32,031 nucleotides of DNA from Candidatus Magasanikiibacteriota bacterium (lineage in GTDB: Bacteria > Patescibacteriota > Patescibacteriia > Magasanikbacterales > 2-02-FULL-50-9b), in assembly GCA_026396555.1 (NCBI GenBank), contig JAPLWO010000064.1:1-32031 (forward strand), given 5' to 3'. The notes below the pieces were generated by a model. That model was not told the DNA's origin, ran no database searches, and worked only from the letters and a program-made list of their open reading frames with translations. Of this stretch, positions 1-9,711 are shown piece by piece. The translations under genes were made by a program, and so were the position numbers. Numbering within the stretch: the first letter of the stretch is position 1; each line of letters opens with the position of its first letter.

Positions 1-1
1 G

Positions 2-1465
2 GGCAAATGCGTCTACTGTCCGACTGAAGTGCGCATGCCGAAAAGTTATATTGAAACAGAACCTGCAGCACAACGTGCGCTTAAAAATAATTTTGATCCG
101 TATAACCAAATTATTTCGCGTCTACGCGCGCTGGAAAATAATGGACACCCAACTGATAAAATTGAATTAATCGTCAAAGGTTGTACCTGGTCTGCGTATC
201 GTTGGGATTATCAGCTCTGGTTTATTCGTCGTTGCTTTGATGCGTGTAATGATTTCGGGTCTGAGCGAACAACCGAATCAAATGCGATTACCCGCGATCA
301 CGAATCTGGAACATTTAAATTTGTCGATTTGCCAGACATGCAAACGCACGACGTGATTAGCAAATTTACCAATGAAGAATTAGTTCGTCTCGAAGCTGCG
401 CAAGTTTTCAACGAATCGTCGGCGCACCGTGTGATTGGTTTGACGCTCGAAACGCGACCAGATTGGATTCGTCCACACACGATGTGGCAACTTCGAACGC
501 TTGGCTGTACACGCGTCGAACTTGGATTGCAGCACACCGACGACGACATTCTCGCACTCACGAAACGCGGACACACGATCGAACAGACCGCAGAGGCAAT
601 GGAATTATTGCGCCATGCAGGTTTTAAAGTTGATGTGCATACCATGCCACAACTTCCGGGATCAACACCGGAAAAAGATTATGCGATGTTCGAAAAAATT
701 TTTAATGACGAAAAATTGCGTCCTGACATGCTTAAAATTTATCCGTGCGTGGTAACACCTACCGCGGAAATTGCTGAGTGGTACGCGGCTGGATCGTACA
801 CGCCATACCCAACACCAGATTTAGTTGAAATGCTCGTGCGTGTAAAATCAAATTTAATTCCGCGCTACTGTCGCATTTCGCGTTTGATTCGCGATATTCC
901 AGGCGACGAAATTATCGCGGGAAATTTAGTAACGAATTTACGCGAAACAATTCAACACGAACTCGGTGTTCGTGGTTTAAAATGCGTTTGTTTGCGTTGT
1001 CGTGAGATTGGTCACGCGTCACAACATTCTCCCGCTCTCCTCTTACAGCTCGGCGACGCGACTGTATTTATTGATGAATACCGCGCGTCTGACGGAACGG
1101 AATATTTTTTGAGCATCGAGGATGCGGAGCGCCGCGCTGTTTTTGCGTTCGCCCGTCTCTATATTCCAGACGCAAACGCAACTGAAATGGTAGAAAAATT
1201 ACATGAATTACTTCCAGAAACGCGAAATACTGCATTTATTCGAGAACTCCATACATATGGATTTTTGGTTCCACTTACCGGCGACAACACCAAAGATCAA
1301 CAGCATAAAGGACTGGGCAAGAAATTAATGCTCGCAGCTGAAGAAGTCGCGCGCAAACACGGTCGCCCGACCATGACCGTTATTTCTGGAATCGGAGTTC
1401 GTGGATATTACGAAAAAATCGGTTATCGACGAGTTGGCACGTACATGGTAAAATCGTTGCAGTAA
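2..1465 (+). CDS. Elp3-like tRNA U34 radical SAM/GNAT enzyme, 5' truncated by window edge
   Basis: The open frame runs in from the window edge: codons before the first ATG (29) read GKCVYCPTEVRM, which carries the last two cysteines of a radical SAM CxxxCxxC cluster. The true start therefore lies upstream. The middle keeps Elp3 features (YRWDYQLWFIRRCFDACN; the TIM-barrel piece GCTRVELGLQHTDDDIL; VDVHTMPQLPGSTPEKD). The C-terminus is a GNAT acetyltransferase with an acetyl-CoA loop (QHKGLGKKLM) and GYYEKIGY. Elp3 uses SAM and acetyl-CoA to start cm5U-type modification at wobble U34 of tRNA. Bacterial stand-alone copies without other Elongator subunits are known, including in CPR genomes. glyA follows after 19 bases on the same strand, so the two may be co-transcribed. 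The family call is confident; the in vivo product is inferred. Confidence 0.93.
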   Translation, partial: GKCVYCPTEVRMPKSYIETEPAAQRALKNNFDPYNQIISRLRALENNGHPTDKIELIVKGCTWSAYRWDYQLWFIRRCFDACNDFGSERTTESNAITRDHESGTFKFVDLPDMQTHDVISKFTNEELVRLEAAQVFNESSAHRVIGLTLETRPDWIRPHTMWQLRTLGCTRVELGLQHTDDDILALTKRGHTIEQTAEAMELLRHAGFKVDVHTMPQLPGSTPEKDYAMFEKIFNDEKLRPDMLKIYPCVVTPTAEIAEWYAAGSYTPYPTPDLVEMLVRVKSNLIPRYCRISRLIRDIPGDEIIAGNLVTNLRETIQHELGVRGLKCVCLRCREIGHASQHSPALLLQLGDATVFIDEYRASDGTEYFLSIEDAERRAVFAFARLYIPDANATEMVEKLHELLPETRNTAFIRELHTYGFLVPLTGDNTKDQQHKGLGKKLMLAAEEVARKHGRPTMTVISGIGVRGYYEKIGYRRVGTYMVKSLQ

Positions 1466-1484
1466 TTTAGCTTAACCGTCGCCT

Positions 1485-2783
1485 ATGTTGTACCCTCACC
1501 TTGCTGAGCGCGATCCTGAAATTCGCAACATTATTTTGAAAGAATTGACTCGACGTCGCCACGGAATCGATATGATTCCGTCAGAAAATGTAACGTCCGT
1601 CGCTGTTTTGGACGCATTAGGCTCAATTTTGACCGATAAATACGCCGAGGGTTATCCAGGAAAACGATATTACGGTGGCAATGAATATATTGACCAAATC
1701 GAAGAACTCGCGCGCGAACGCGCTAAAGCGTTATTCGGCGTTTCCCATGCGAACGTACAGCCGTATTCTGGCTCTCCTGCGAACCAGGCAGTGTACATGG
1801 CGCTCTGTAACCCCGGTGACACGGTCATGGGTCTCGCGCTCTCATACGGCGGACATTTGACGCATGGACTCGGTGTAAATTTTTCTGGAATTTATTACAA
1901 ACCAGTCAATTATAAAACAACACCTGACGGCTATATCGACTACGACGGATTAGAAGCGCTCGCAAAAGAACATCGTCCAAAAATGATGATCTGTGGAACG
2001 ACTGCATATTCACGTGTTATTGATTTTGAACGTATCGCTGCAATTGCAAAATCTGTTGACGCATTTTTACTCGCAGACATTTCGCATATCGCGGGATTAG
2101 TAGTCGGTGGTGCGCACCCATCACCGGTCGGACACGCAGACGTGATCACAACCACCACGCACAAAACATTACGCGGTCCGCGCGGTGCAATGATTCTCTG
2201 TAATGGAAATCCATCGAATCCGTTAAAAGCACCAGAACGTACACGCGAAAATATTCCTAGCTTAGTTGATCGTGCCGTTTTTCCAGGTTTGCAAGGCGGT
2301 CCGCATAATCATCAAACAGCCGCAATAGCAGTCGCATTAAAAGAAGCGTCTGAACCTACGTTTAAAATCTATGCAGCGCAAGTTGTCGCAAATGCGCGTG
2401 CACTCGCAGCAGCACTGATCGAAAAAGGCTGCTCAATTGTTACGGGCGGAACTGATACACATCTTATGATTATGGATGTTACGTCGCTCGGCATCAGCGG
2501 CGGACAGGCTGAACTCGCACTTGGAAAAGCTGGAATCACCGTTAATAAAAATACAATTCCAAATGATCCACGCAAACCATTTGATCCATCAGGTATCCGA
2601 TTTGGAACTCCTGCACTCACCAGCCGTGGCATGAAAGAAGCTGAAGTGCGTGAAATTGCAGAATATATGCACGCAGCGTTAACTCATAGCGAAGACGAAG
2701 TATTTTTGAATGATATCCGAACAAAAGTTGATGCACTTGCAACGAAATTTATTCCATATCCTGAACTTGATCCGACCGTATGA
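1485..2783 (+). CDS. glyA: Serine hydroxymethyltransferase
   Basis: This PLP enzyme converts serine and tetrahydrofolate to glycine and 5,10-methylene-THF in the cytoplasm. The 432-residue length is normal for bacteria. Visible motifs are the N-terminal PSENVTS (residues 32-38), EGYPGKRYYGGNEYID (55-70), the glycine-rich YSGSPANQAVY (94-104), the PLP-binding TTTTHKTLRGPRGA with Lys227, and FPGLQGGPHNHQTAA. Its TGA stop overlaps the folD start in ATGA, so the two are probably translationally coupled, which fits because FolD consumes the methylene-THF made here. I see no Shine-Dalgarno before ATG 1485. Confidence 0.97.
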   Translation: MLYPHLAERDPEIRNIILKELTRRRHGIDMIPSENVTSVAVLDALGSILTDKYAEGYPGKRYYGGNEYIDQIEELARERAKALFGVSHANVQPYSGSPANQAVYMALCNPGDTVMGLALSYGGHLTHGLGVNFSGIYYKPVNYKTTPDGYIDYDGLEALAKEHRPKMMICGTTAYSRVIDFERIAAIAKSVDAFLLADISHIAGLVVGGAHPSPVGHADVITTTTHKTLRGPRGAMILCNGNPSNPLKAPERTRENIPSLVDRAVFPGLQGGPHNHQTAAIAVALKEASEPTFKIYAAQVVANARALAAALIEKGCSIVTGGTDTHLMIMDVTSLGISGGQAELALGKAGITVNKNTIPNDPRKPFDPSGIRFGTPALTSRGMKEAEVREIAEYMHAALTHSEDEVFLNDIRTKVDALATKFIPYPELDPTV

Positions 2784-3604
2784 TTTTGTCCGGAACCGCT
2801 CTCAGCGAGGAAATGCTCGCTCTTGTCCAAAATACTGTTGCCGAAAGTGGTTTGACACCTCGCCTCGCGGTTATTCAGGTTGGCAGCGATGCAGCGAGCG
2901 ATATTTACGTGTCGCTCAAATCAAAAATTGCTGCGCGTGTTGGAATTGCGCTCGAAAAATTTCATCAAGATTCTGCAACAACTGAACAACTCATCGAGTT
3001 AATCCACTCATTAAACGAACGTGCGGATGTTGACGCAATTTTAGTGCAGCTTCCATTGCCTGCAGGAATTGATACTGACGCGATTATTTCTGCGATCGAT
3101 CCAAAAAAAGATGTTGATGGTTTCCATCCAAAAAATATTGGTGCATACGTCACCGGTCAAGCAGTTCACACCCCTGTTTTATTACAAGCGATTGAATGGC
3201 TGCTCGGAAAAACAGGCGAAAAGTTTTCCGGAAAACAAGCGGTCGTCGTTGGAAAGTCAGATGTTTTTTTGCAACCACTCAGTTATTTACTCGCATTTCA
3301 TGGCATGCAGGTTTCAGAAATTAAACCCGCGGAACTTTCGGCTGAAAAAACGCGCGATGCAGATGTGCTCATCGTAGCAACCGGTAAACCAAAAACAATT
3401 ACCGCAGACATGGTAAAAGATGGCGCGATTGTAATTGATATTGGAATCAATCGGCTTGATGATGGAAAAATCGTCGGCGATGTTGATTTTGAATCCGTAC
3501 AACAAAAAGCTGCGTGGATCACGCCAACCCCGGGAGGCGTTGGACCTGTCACCATCGCAGCTTTAATGTGGAATACGCTTCGTTTAGCTCTCGATCGTTC
3601 CTAA
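2780..3604 (+). CDS. folD: Bifunctional methylene-THF dehydrogenase / methenyl-THF cyclohydrolase
   Basis: FolD interconverts 5,10-methylene-THF, methenyl-THF and 10-formyl-THF, linking GlyA to purine and formyl-Met supply. At 274 residues it is slightly shorter than the usual 280-300. The active-site YxxxK is DIYVSLKSK (Tyr43, Lys47); VQLPLP, KDVDGFHPKNIG and the C-terminal TPTPGGVGPVTIAALMWNT are all present. The nucleotide-binding segment VVVGKSDVFLQPLSYLL departs from the common GRSxIVGxPxxxLL, so cofactor preference cannot be assigned. The start overlaps glyA by four bases. The last 21 bases overlap the 3' end of the convergent unknown gene. Confidence 0.95.
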   Translation: MILSGTALSEEMLALVQNTVAESGLTPRLAVIQVGSDAASDIYVSLKSKIAARVGIALEKFHQDSATTEQLIELIHSLNERADVDAILVQLPLPAGIDTDAIISAIDPKKDVDGFHPKNIGAYVTGQAVHTPVLLQAIEWLLGKTGEKFSGKQAVVVGKSDVFLQPLSYLLAFHGMQVSEIKPAELSAEKTRDADVLIVATGKPKTITADMVKDGAIVIDIGINRLDDGKIVGDVDFESVQQKAAWITPTPGGVGPVTIAALMWNTLRLALDRS

Positions 3605-5650
3605 CACGCGCACATCGTTGACTGACGCATGATATTCAACCACCTCGTTTCGTGGCGTCACAAGATACGCGTGTTCTCTATCGTTTAAGAACACGCGTAC
3701 AATCGTACCGTCTGGTTTTTTTACTGCAACTTCAGCTGGAAACGGTTCTGGTAACATACCTAATTCTCTAAAACGATTACCATGACCATCGAGGTCTCTT
3801 AATTTTGTTGCAACGCGTCCGTCAGCCTCAAAATAGATATCATTCATGTGTTCGTAAATTGGATGCATGCGCTCGCCCAATGTTTTATACATCCACACTC
3901 GTTCTGGTTTATCAACAAACCGTTTTCCTTCAAACTGACCACGGAATTTCATTGATTGATGTTTGTCAGCTTCCCACACATTCACTACGCCATCTCCCGC
4001 ATCCTGATAATACGTTTGCGGTTTTCCAGATTGGTCAAATTCAAAATACCCAGGACGCTCACGTCGTGTGTTTCGCGCGATTTCAATCCGAAAACCAAAT
4101 GGCGCGCGCGAATCCTGAATCGCAGTTAAACGATCACCCTCATAGATCGGCGTTTGAATAATTCCGTGCGACATAAACGTGCGCTGCTTTTTATCTCCCG
4201 CCTCATACACCCAACCTTTGTGCAAAAACTGCGCCGTCTCGCGTGTGAGCATGGGGCCCGTTTTTGTTGTATCAAATGTTTTTATCAGCTCATACACATG
4301 AGATTTGATCGATCTCCCTGGATCAACATCCATGGAATGTCGTAGCCCCATCTCCACCGTTTCTGTGCCTTGTGTGGTTGCGGTACCAGGTGCTGGAGGA
4401 GTCCCACGCTCATCAATCGTCCGCTCTTCCAACAACGCAGCGATCCACGGAAGATCATTATCTGGAAGTAACGAAAGATGCTGTACACCATTACCCAATC
4501 GACGTGATAAATCCTGTTCAACTTGTGCGAGTTGCTCCTCGATAAATACGAGCACCCGTCCTTGCTGTTCACGCAGCTCTGGCGCAACGTACGGAATTGT
4601 TTCGTGATATGCGACCAACAGTCCTTTGAGGGGATCCCGCTCGATCGCTGATTTAAGCGGAATTGTTTTTTGAATAGTACGCTCCAATTCCTTAACAATT
4701 TGCTGCTGAATTCCAAGTAAATACGCTGGAAAATCAATGGTCGGTTGTGTTTTATCAATTAGTCTTCGATGTGCCATTAATTCTTGTGGTGTTGCGTCAG
4801 CGCCCGCCGCTACTGCACCACCCGCATCAAACATACCTGTTGCACGCGCCGAACCTGCTTCCAACATCCACGGTTCAATTGCTGCAGGCGCGTTGTGACG
4901 TGTGCCATTCAAACTACTTAACACGGTTCCCTCAGGCGATTGTGTCATTCCGGAGCGAGCATTTGGTCGAGACCAACGAAATAAGTTTCTCGTCGCATCT
5001 ATTGCAGCCACACCTGATCCGTTTCGTTCTCCCCATCCATACAATCGTGCAAAATCTATATCCTCCAGCTCGTCAATTACCGCGCTGGTTTGTAATGCGA
5101 CTAGATCTTGTTGAAGTGCAGCAATTTCTCGATTCAGTTGTTCTTCACTCGCAAAATTTTTCTGAGCAATATCTTTTTCATGCGCAAAAAACGCTTTCAC
5201 ATTTCCAAAGAATCTTAGATGTTTTTTTCGCGCATCCAAAAGCACCGACAACGCAGTCTGCTTCTCTTTGATTTGTTCTGGAATTCGAATGAGTCGATCA
5301 GCGCGCTCATCAAATCGCAAACGATCTTCTGTGCTCAAACTTTCGAACCAGTCATCAACAATAAATTTATTCCAATTTTCTGCTTCTTCGTGCCCAAAGC
5401 CGAGAGGAGCAGATAATTTTTCCCCCTCTTTCACGGCCATGTACAGTTCATACATACGATGCGGATTGCGCTCAAACATTCCACCTAATAATCGACGATA
5501 CCCAACAATACGCGATGCACGCATCTGTTCTTCAACTTCGCGCGGTGCTTTTGGCTCAGCTTCGCGTCGAGCCGCTGCAATAAAATCATGCTTCGCATCT
5601 TGACTCAATCCTTCCCACCAGTTCATGACGATCGGCTGCCAAATATACAT
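3584..5650 (-). CDS. Unknown large protein, last gene of five-gene operon (about 688 aa)
   Basis: I do not recognise this protein. Its N-terminus holds two degenerate copies of one motif: WQPIVMNWWEGLSQDAKHDF, and about 80 residues later WNKFIVDDWFESLSTEDRLRF; both fit W-x(2-3)-IV-x2-W-[WF]-E-[GS]-LS. Because the first copy begins at the Trp near the start, I place the start at ATG 5650, not the later ATG 5626; a TTG at 5662 is also possible. A charged helical region with probable coiled coil follows (about 110-200). The last 250 residues look like a beta-rich globular domain with many aromatic and Gly residues (EGDRLTAIQDSRAPFGF, DGTIVRVFLNDREHAYLV). No signal peptide or membrane segment is seen. 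The 5' end overlaps the preceding gene by about 65 bases in another frame, and the 3' end overlaps folD on the other strand. Confidence 0.75.
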   Translation of the reverse strand: MYIWQPIVMNWWEGLSQDAKHDFIAAARREAEPKAPREVEEQMRASRIVGYRRLLGGMFERNPHRMYELYMAVKEGEKLSAPLGFGHEEAENWNKFIVDDWFESLSTEDRLRFDERADRLIRIPEQIKEKQTALSVLLDARKKHLRFFGNVKAFFAHEKDIAQKNFASEEQLNREIAALQQDLVALQTSAVIDELEDIDFARLYGWGERNGSGVAAIDATRNLFRWSRPNARSGMTQSPEGTVLSSLNGTRHNAPAAIEPWMLEAGSARATGMFDAGGAVAAGADATPQELMAHRRLIDKTQPTIDFPAYLLGIQQQIVKELERTIQKTIPLKSAIERDPLKGLLVAYHETIPYVAPELREQQGRVLVFIEEQLAQVEQDLSRRLGNGVQHLSLLPDNDLPWIAALLEERTIDERGTPPAPGTATTQGTETVEMGLRHSMDVDPGRSIKSHVYELIKTFDTTKTGPMLTRETAQFLHKGWVYEAGDKKQRTFMSHGIIQTPIYEGDRLTAIQDSRAPFGFRIEIARNTRRERPGYFEFDQSGKPQTYYQDAGDGVVNVWEADKHQSMKFRGQFEGKRFVDKPERVWMYKTLGERMHPIYEHMNDIYFEADGRVATKLRDLDGHGNRFRELGMLPEPFPAEVAVKKPDGTIVRVFLNDREHAYLVTPRNEVVEYHASVNDVRVLGTIES

Positions 5651-6047
5651 CCACTGCTTCAAACCGAAACTTTTCCTGCATCGGTGGATATGGCGTTGCG
5701 GGAGCTAATTTCATGTATGATTCGAGCGGCACCTCTGTTTCTGCTTTTGGCTCTACTTTTGGTTCTGGTCCTGTTTTTACAGTTTCATTTTTTTCAATTC
5801 CTGCCAAAACATGCGGCATCATATCTTCAACCAACCCTGCGGCTGTGCGCTCGAGCTCCTCATTATCTTTCGCCTCTAACGGCTCCATAACGATCGGTAG
5901 CATGTCGTTTAATAACGCACGTGCTAAATCTGCAATTTCTTTTGATTCGGCAGAATCACGATGTGGTCGTCGTTTATTGTCATGCTGACCCGGCGTCCCA
6001 TTTCCTGGCTGTAAATCCGTTGAATTGTTTGGTAAACCTTCAGCCAT
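5586..6047 (-). CDS. Unknown acidic, Pro/Glu-rich protein (153 aa), fourth gene of operon
   Basis: I recognise no family. The first 30 residues are polar and look disordered. Residues 35-85 form a probable amphipathic helical segment with two related halves (LARALLNDMLPIVMEPLEA and ERTAAGLVEDMMPHVLAGIE), which may be a short internal repeat with the shape xLLxDMxPxVxxxxE. A linker rich in Pro, Glu and Lys follows. The ATG at 6047 lies one base after the stop of the 1220-residue gene, typical of operon packing. The C-terminal 20 or so codons overlap the next gene in a different frame, so the two may be one reading frame broken by a frameshift; the tail sequence is therefore uncertain. Confidence 0.65.
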   Translation of the reverse strand: MAEGLPNNSTDLQPGNGTPGQHDNKRRPHRDSAESKEIADLARALLNDMLPIVMEPLEAKDNEELERTAAGLVEDMMPHVLAGIEKNETVKTGPEPKVEPKAETEVPLESYMKLAPATPYPPMQEKFRFEAVDVYLAADRHELVGRIESRCEA

Positions 6048-6048
6048 A

Positions 6049-9000
6049 TTATTCAGCTTTTTCAGACTTCAAACCCCACACTTCCTGTAATTTTCTAAGC
6101 CATAATTCATCAAGCTCTTCACGCCGTTCTGCGAGAATATCTCTATACGCAATCAGTCCTGAGCTTTCAATAAATGCCCGACGATATGCAAGCCAAAATT
6201 TCTCAGTTCCAAAAAATTTGCTTTGTTCATACGCAGTACGTATTTTATCAGTTGGTGGAGCTGACGCCATTTGCAACATTGTTTTTTCAGCATCATCATA
6301 AATCGTTTCGTCCATATCTTCGTCATATCGCTCAAGATGCTTATACACCTCATTATCATTTTCAACTTTCATGCGATCATGCAGCGCACGTCGAATTTCG
6401 GTGAACGATTTTACAATAGTCTCGCGCAATTTTCGTCCATCTTCTCCATAACGATTTGAATGATTTCTATTCAATCTTTGCAAAGCATCTTCATACGTTT
6501 TTTGCACCTCTGGTGCACACGACTCAAGTGCGAGACGTTTCTGCTCATCCAATAATTTAGCACCCTCTTCACCCGATAATGGTTTTTCAATTTTTCGCAT
6601 GCTTCCAAAAATTTCACCAGAAAATTTAAGACGTTTTTTGCCAACACGCGATTCTTTTCCAACTTTCCCTTCTGCTATGTCAGCATTTTCATCTGCAATA
6701 TATTCGGCAACTCCTTTTGGAGATTCAAATGTCTGGTCACCATTTTGCATAACCGCGGTCACCACTTGTTCGAAATTTTTGAATGTTGCGCTCGATGAGT
6801 TTGTAACTAAATATCGTCCATTTTTAATCACCTCACCAATCTGTCTTCCTTTTTCATCAATGTACAATCGCTCAGGAATCTGAATGCCGTCAGCCTTATT
6901 AAAGGGTGCCAAATTTATCACCGCTGTTTTTAATGACGCATTGTATGAAACATAGCAATCATATCCTGCAGCAAATGCCGCACGACCCTGAAGTTTTATG
7001 TTTTTATGTGGATCAAACAAAGTTTTTCCAAATCGTGTTTCACCTACAAATCCATCGCGTTCCAATAATCGAATTGCCGCAAGTGACGCATCGACCTGTT
7101 CACCCAATTCATGCGTCATCTCCTTCGTTTTTTCTAAATCTATATCGCCCAAATATGGACGAACATCAAGCGTCACAAAACGGCGCAGCACTTCTTGACG
7201 TAATTGTTCACGCTTATCTTCATCGCCAAGTTCTGGTCGATCAGCCAAGATTTTACTTTCGACTTCAGGCAAAACTGTTCTAAAAAATTTCACCACAACG
7301 TCATAGAACCCAAGCTTTGCCAGTTCGTTTCCAAACCCGTAAATATTTCTATCGTAATTTTCAATAATCGCACGCGTCCCTTCCCGACTTTCATATGGAC
7401 CAGTAAAACTATCCTCCTCACTCACGAACATCTGCAAATAATCGCGCAGCGCCATTTCCTCAGGAAGATCACCATCAAAAAATCCCATTTCTTTGAGCTG
7501 TCTCAATGTTGCTTCAGTTGAGCTTCTAATTTTTTTATTATCTTCATCCAGAAAAACACTTGCAACATCTTCGTTCTCAGCGCGATAAAGACCTTGTTTT
7601 CCATGTGTAATATCTAAATGAACTGCACCTGGAATATATGCGCCCTTGTTTCGTACAGAATCTGGCATGAACGGTGTGACTCGTGTTGTAATTCCTGCTT
7701 GTTCAAACAAATAAATTGCTGTTTCACCATCTAAATCTGATGGAAAATACAACGCACGCAGATTATCTGTTCCAAATGCCTCGGCAACCTCTGCACTCTG
7801 TAAACGCTCAAAAAATTTAATATACGCATCCCAATGATTTGGATTCAAAATTTTCCGAGCATTTTTTGGCGATTGTTTTTGACTTTCGAACGCTCTAAAT
7901 GCTTTAGCAGCTGATGCATGCAATTCGATTATTTCGATGATAACAGGATCAGTTACCATCGGTATCGGTTTAACTCGTCTATCTAAAAATGCTCCAAATT
8001 CATCAAAACCGTCACCCAAGACTTTTCCCGACGAACTCACCACTAAATTGAGCGGCTCTTTTTCTGAGCCCTCACGAATCAAATCAATTAATTGATGCTT
8101 ATTTTCACGACTATACGATTGTCGAAATGTGGAAATATTAAATAACGCCGGATTAATCGGTTTATTTAACTGTCTTTTTGTCGTAGACCTAAAATAATGC
8201 GACAGAGCCATGTCCACCTCAAACTGAAATTTAACTTCCTCCGGCGTCAAAATTTTTCCGTAATAATCTCCAAGTTCAATATTGCCACCCACTAATTTTG
8301 ATTCTCGTGCGCGTAGTTTCTCATCTGATTGATACCCACCGACAATTCGAACAATTGGAAATTCTCCCGTTGGTTTTCCTTCATCATCAAGTAAATATCC
8401 AGTTTTAACATCAATAATTTTGCGACCAACATCATCAAGCGAAATTTCAAAGGTTGCATCATTGGGCAACGTGTATAAACCCATGGACGGATTAAACGCA
8501 ATAGGTTGCATTGAATCTCCATCGTCAAATGCATTTTTTTCAACACCAAATTCATTTTCCTGTCCTGTCATTTCAGCTGGGTGTGTCACTAATTCGTCGG
8601 TTTCAATATCAGGCTCGCCAATCTCTTCTGTGCCTGGTTGTAACATTTCTTCGTGTTTTGGATGCATAATTTCCGCCAGTGCGTGAGACTGTTTATTACC
8701 CACTCCTTCTGTTTCATATGCGCTCTCCAAACGACGCAGCGTTTCTCCTGCAATCTGAGCGCGATAAAATAATCGCACATCGTCACTACCCGGCACCAAT
8801 TCGGCTTCACTATCAGCCAATTTTTTTAATTTTTCAACTTCTATTCTCAATAAATCTACACTTGCGCGTCCGGCTTCTTGCAAATATTCAACAGTGCGAT
8901 TTATTTTTTGCTCTCCATACACCAAAAACATATCATTCAAAACTTCCGTTTGATGATCTTTTATTTTTTCATTGATATATGTAGCAGCTGCTTTTTGCAT

Positions 9001-9711
9001 CTCAGTTCCATGATCTATATACGCAACTAATTTCGACTGAGTTCCAATTAATGTTTTAACATCAACTGCCTTATCTGATTCAAATAATTGGCCGACGGTT
9101 GATTCAAGCACCTGTGCAAATTCTTTTGATTCCAAAATTTCGTCTTCTGAAAATTCTTTTACTTGCTCAGATGCAGCCGGCTCTGGTTGTTGTGGCACAA
9201 CTTCAATCGGAGCAGATACTGGAGCTACAGGCTCTGTCTCAACTACCGTAATACCTTCCTCCTCACGATATCCAAACGCCTTTCGAACCTCCGCAAGTGT
9301 ATTTTTATCAGTATCTTCGTGCAACCCTTCCATCACCAGCTGCGCAGTCATCACCTGCAATAGTGCACCCTTCAATTTTGAAGGCTCCATTTTTTTACCT
9401 TTTGGATTATTCAATAAACTATTGATCAACGTTTCCACGCGCGCATTTGATCCGATTTTTTTTGCAGCAGCGACAATTTTTTCTGCATCCTGATCTAAAA
9501 TTGTCGCAGATTTTTTTCGAATCTCTGAATATACGCTCGCAGTCAACGTATCAAGCTTCATGACCTCTAAATCTGCTGCAAGCAAATAAATTTCATCGTT
9601 TGGATCTTTTGATTGCGCTTCGATATCCGCGATAACCTCTGTTGGCTTTTTTCCATTAATAAAAATTTGCGCGAACGCATTCTGTAATCCATTTCGATAT
9701 GACGCGCTCAT
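6049..9711 (-). CDS. Unknown giant protein (1220 aa), centre of five-gene operon
   Basis: This is the largest gene in the window and I recognise no family. The ATG at 9711 is chosen because it overlaps the stop of the 72-residue gene as ATGA and has AGGAG nine bases upstream. The first 160 residues look helical (NGLQNAFAQIFINGKKPTEVI). An acidic, Pro/Val/Glu-rich linker follows (about 160-195), then charged helices to about 370. From about 390 on there are mixed alpha/beta segments (PSMGLYTLPNDATFEISLDDVG; NLVVSSSGKVLGDGFDEFGAF; AAGYDCYVSYNASLKTAVINL). No signal peptide, membrane helix, Walker motif or obvious catalytic signature is visible. Being cytoplasmic and following a membrane protein, it could be part of a large assembly; that is inference only. 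Confidence 0.8.
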   Translation of the reverse strand: MSASYRNGLQNAFAQIFINGKKPTEVIADIEAQSKDPNDEIYLLAADLEVMKLDTLTASVYSEIRKKSATILDQDAEKIVAAAKKIGSNARVETLINSLLNNPKGKKMEPSKLKGALLQVMTAQLVMEGLHEDTDKNTLAEVRKAFGYREEEGITVVETEPVAPVSAPIEVVPQQPEPAASEQVKEFSEDEILESKEFAQVLESTVGQLFESDKAVDVKTLIGTQSKLVAYIDHGTEMQKAAATYINEKIKDHQTEVLNDMFLVYGEQKINRTVEYLQEAGRASVDLLRIEVEKLKKLADSEAELVPGSDDVRLFYRAQIAGETLRRLESAYETEGVGNKQSHALAEIMHPKHEEMLQPGTEEIGEPDIETDELVTHPAEMTGQENEFGVEKNAFDDGDSMQPIAFNPSMGLYTLPNDATFEISLDDVGRKIIDVKTGYLLDDEGKPTGEFPIVRIVGGYQSDEKLRARESKLVGGNIELGDYYGKILTPEEVKFQFEVDMALSHYFRSTTKRQLNKPINPALFNISTFRQSYSRENKHQLIDLIREGSEKEPLNLVVSSSGKVLGDGFDEFGAFLDRRVKPIPMVTDPVIIEIIELHASAAKAFRAFESQKQSPKNARKILNPNHWDAYIKFFERLQSAEVAEAFGTDNLRALYFPSDLDGETAIYLFEQAGITTRVTPFMPDSVRNKGAYIPGAVHLDITHGKQGLYRAENEDVASVFLDEDNKKIRSSTEATLRQLKEMGFFDGDLPEEMALRDYLQMFVSEEDSFTGPYESREGTRAIIENYDRNIYGFGNELAKLGFYDVVVKFFRTVLPEVESKILADRPELGDEDKREQLRQEVLRRFVTLDVRPYLGDIDLEKTKEMTHELGEQVDASLAAIRLLERDGFVGETRFGKTLFDPHKNIKLQGRAAFAAGYDCYVSYNASLKTAVINLAPFNKADGIQIPERLYIDEKGRQIGEVIKNGRYLVTNSSSATFKNFEQVVTAVMQNGDQTFESPKGVAEYIADENADIAEGKVGKESRVGKKRLKFSGEIFGSMRKIEKPLSGEEGAKLLDEQKRLALESCAPEVQKTYEDALQRLNRNHSNRYGEDGRKLRETIVKSFTEIRRALHDRMKVENDNEVYKHLERYDEDMDETIYDDAEKTMLQMASAPPTDKIRTAYEQSKFFGTEKFWLAYRRAFIESSGLIAYRDILAERREELDELWLRKLQEVWGLKSEKAE

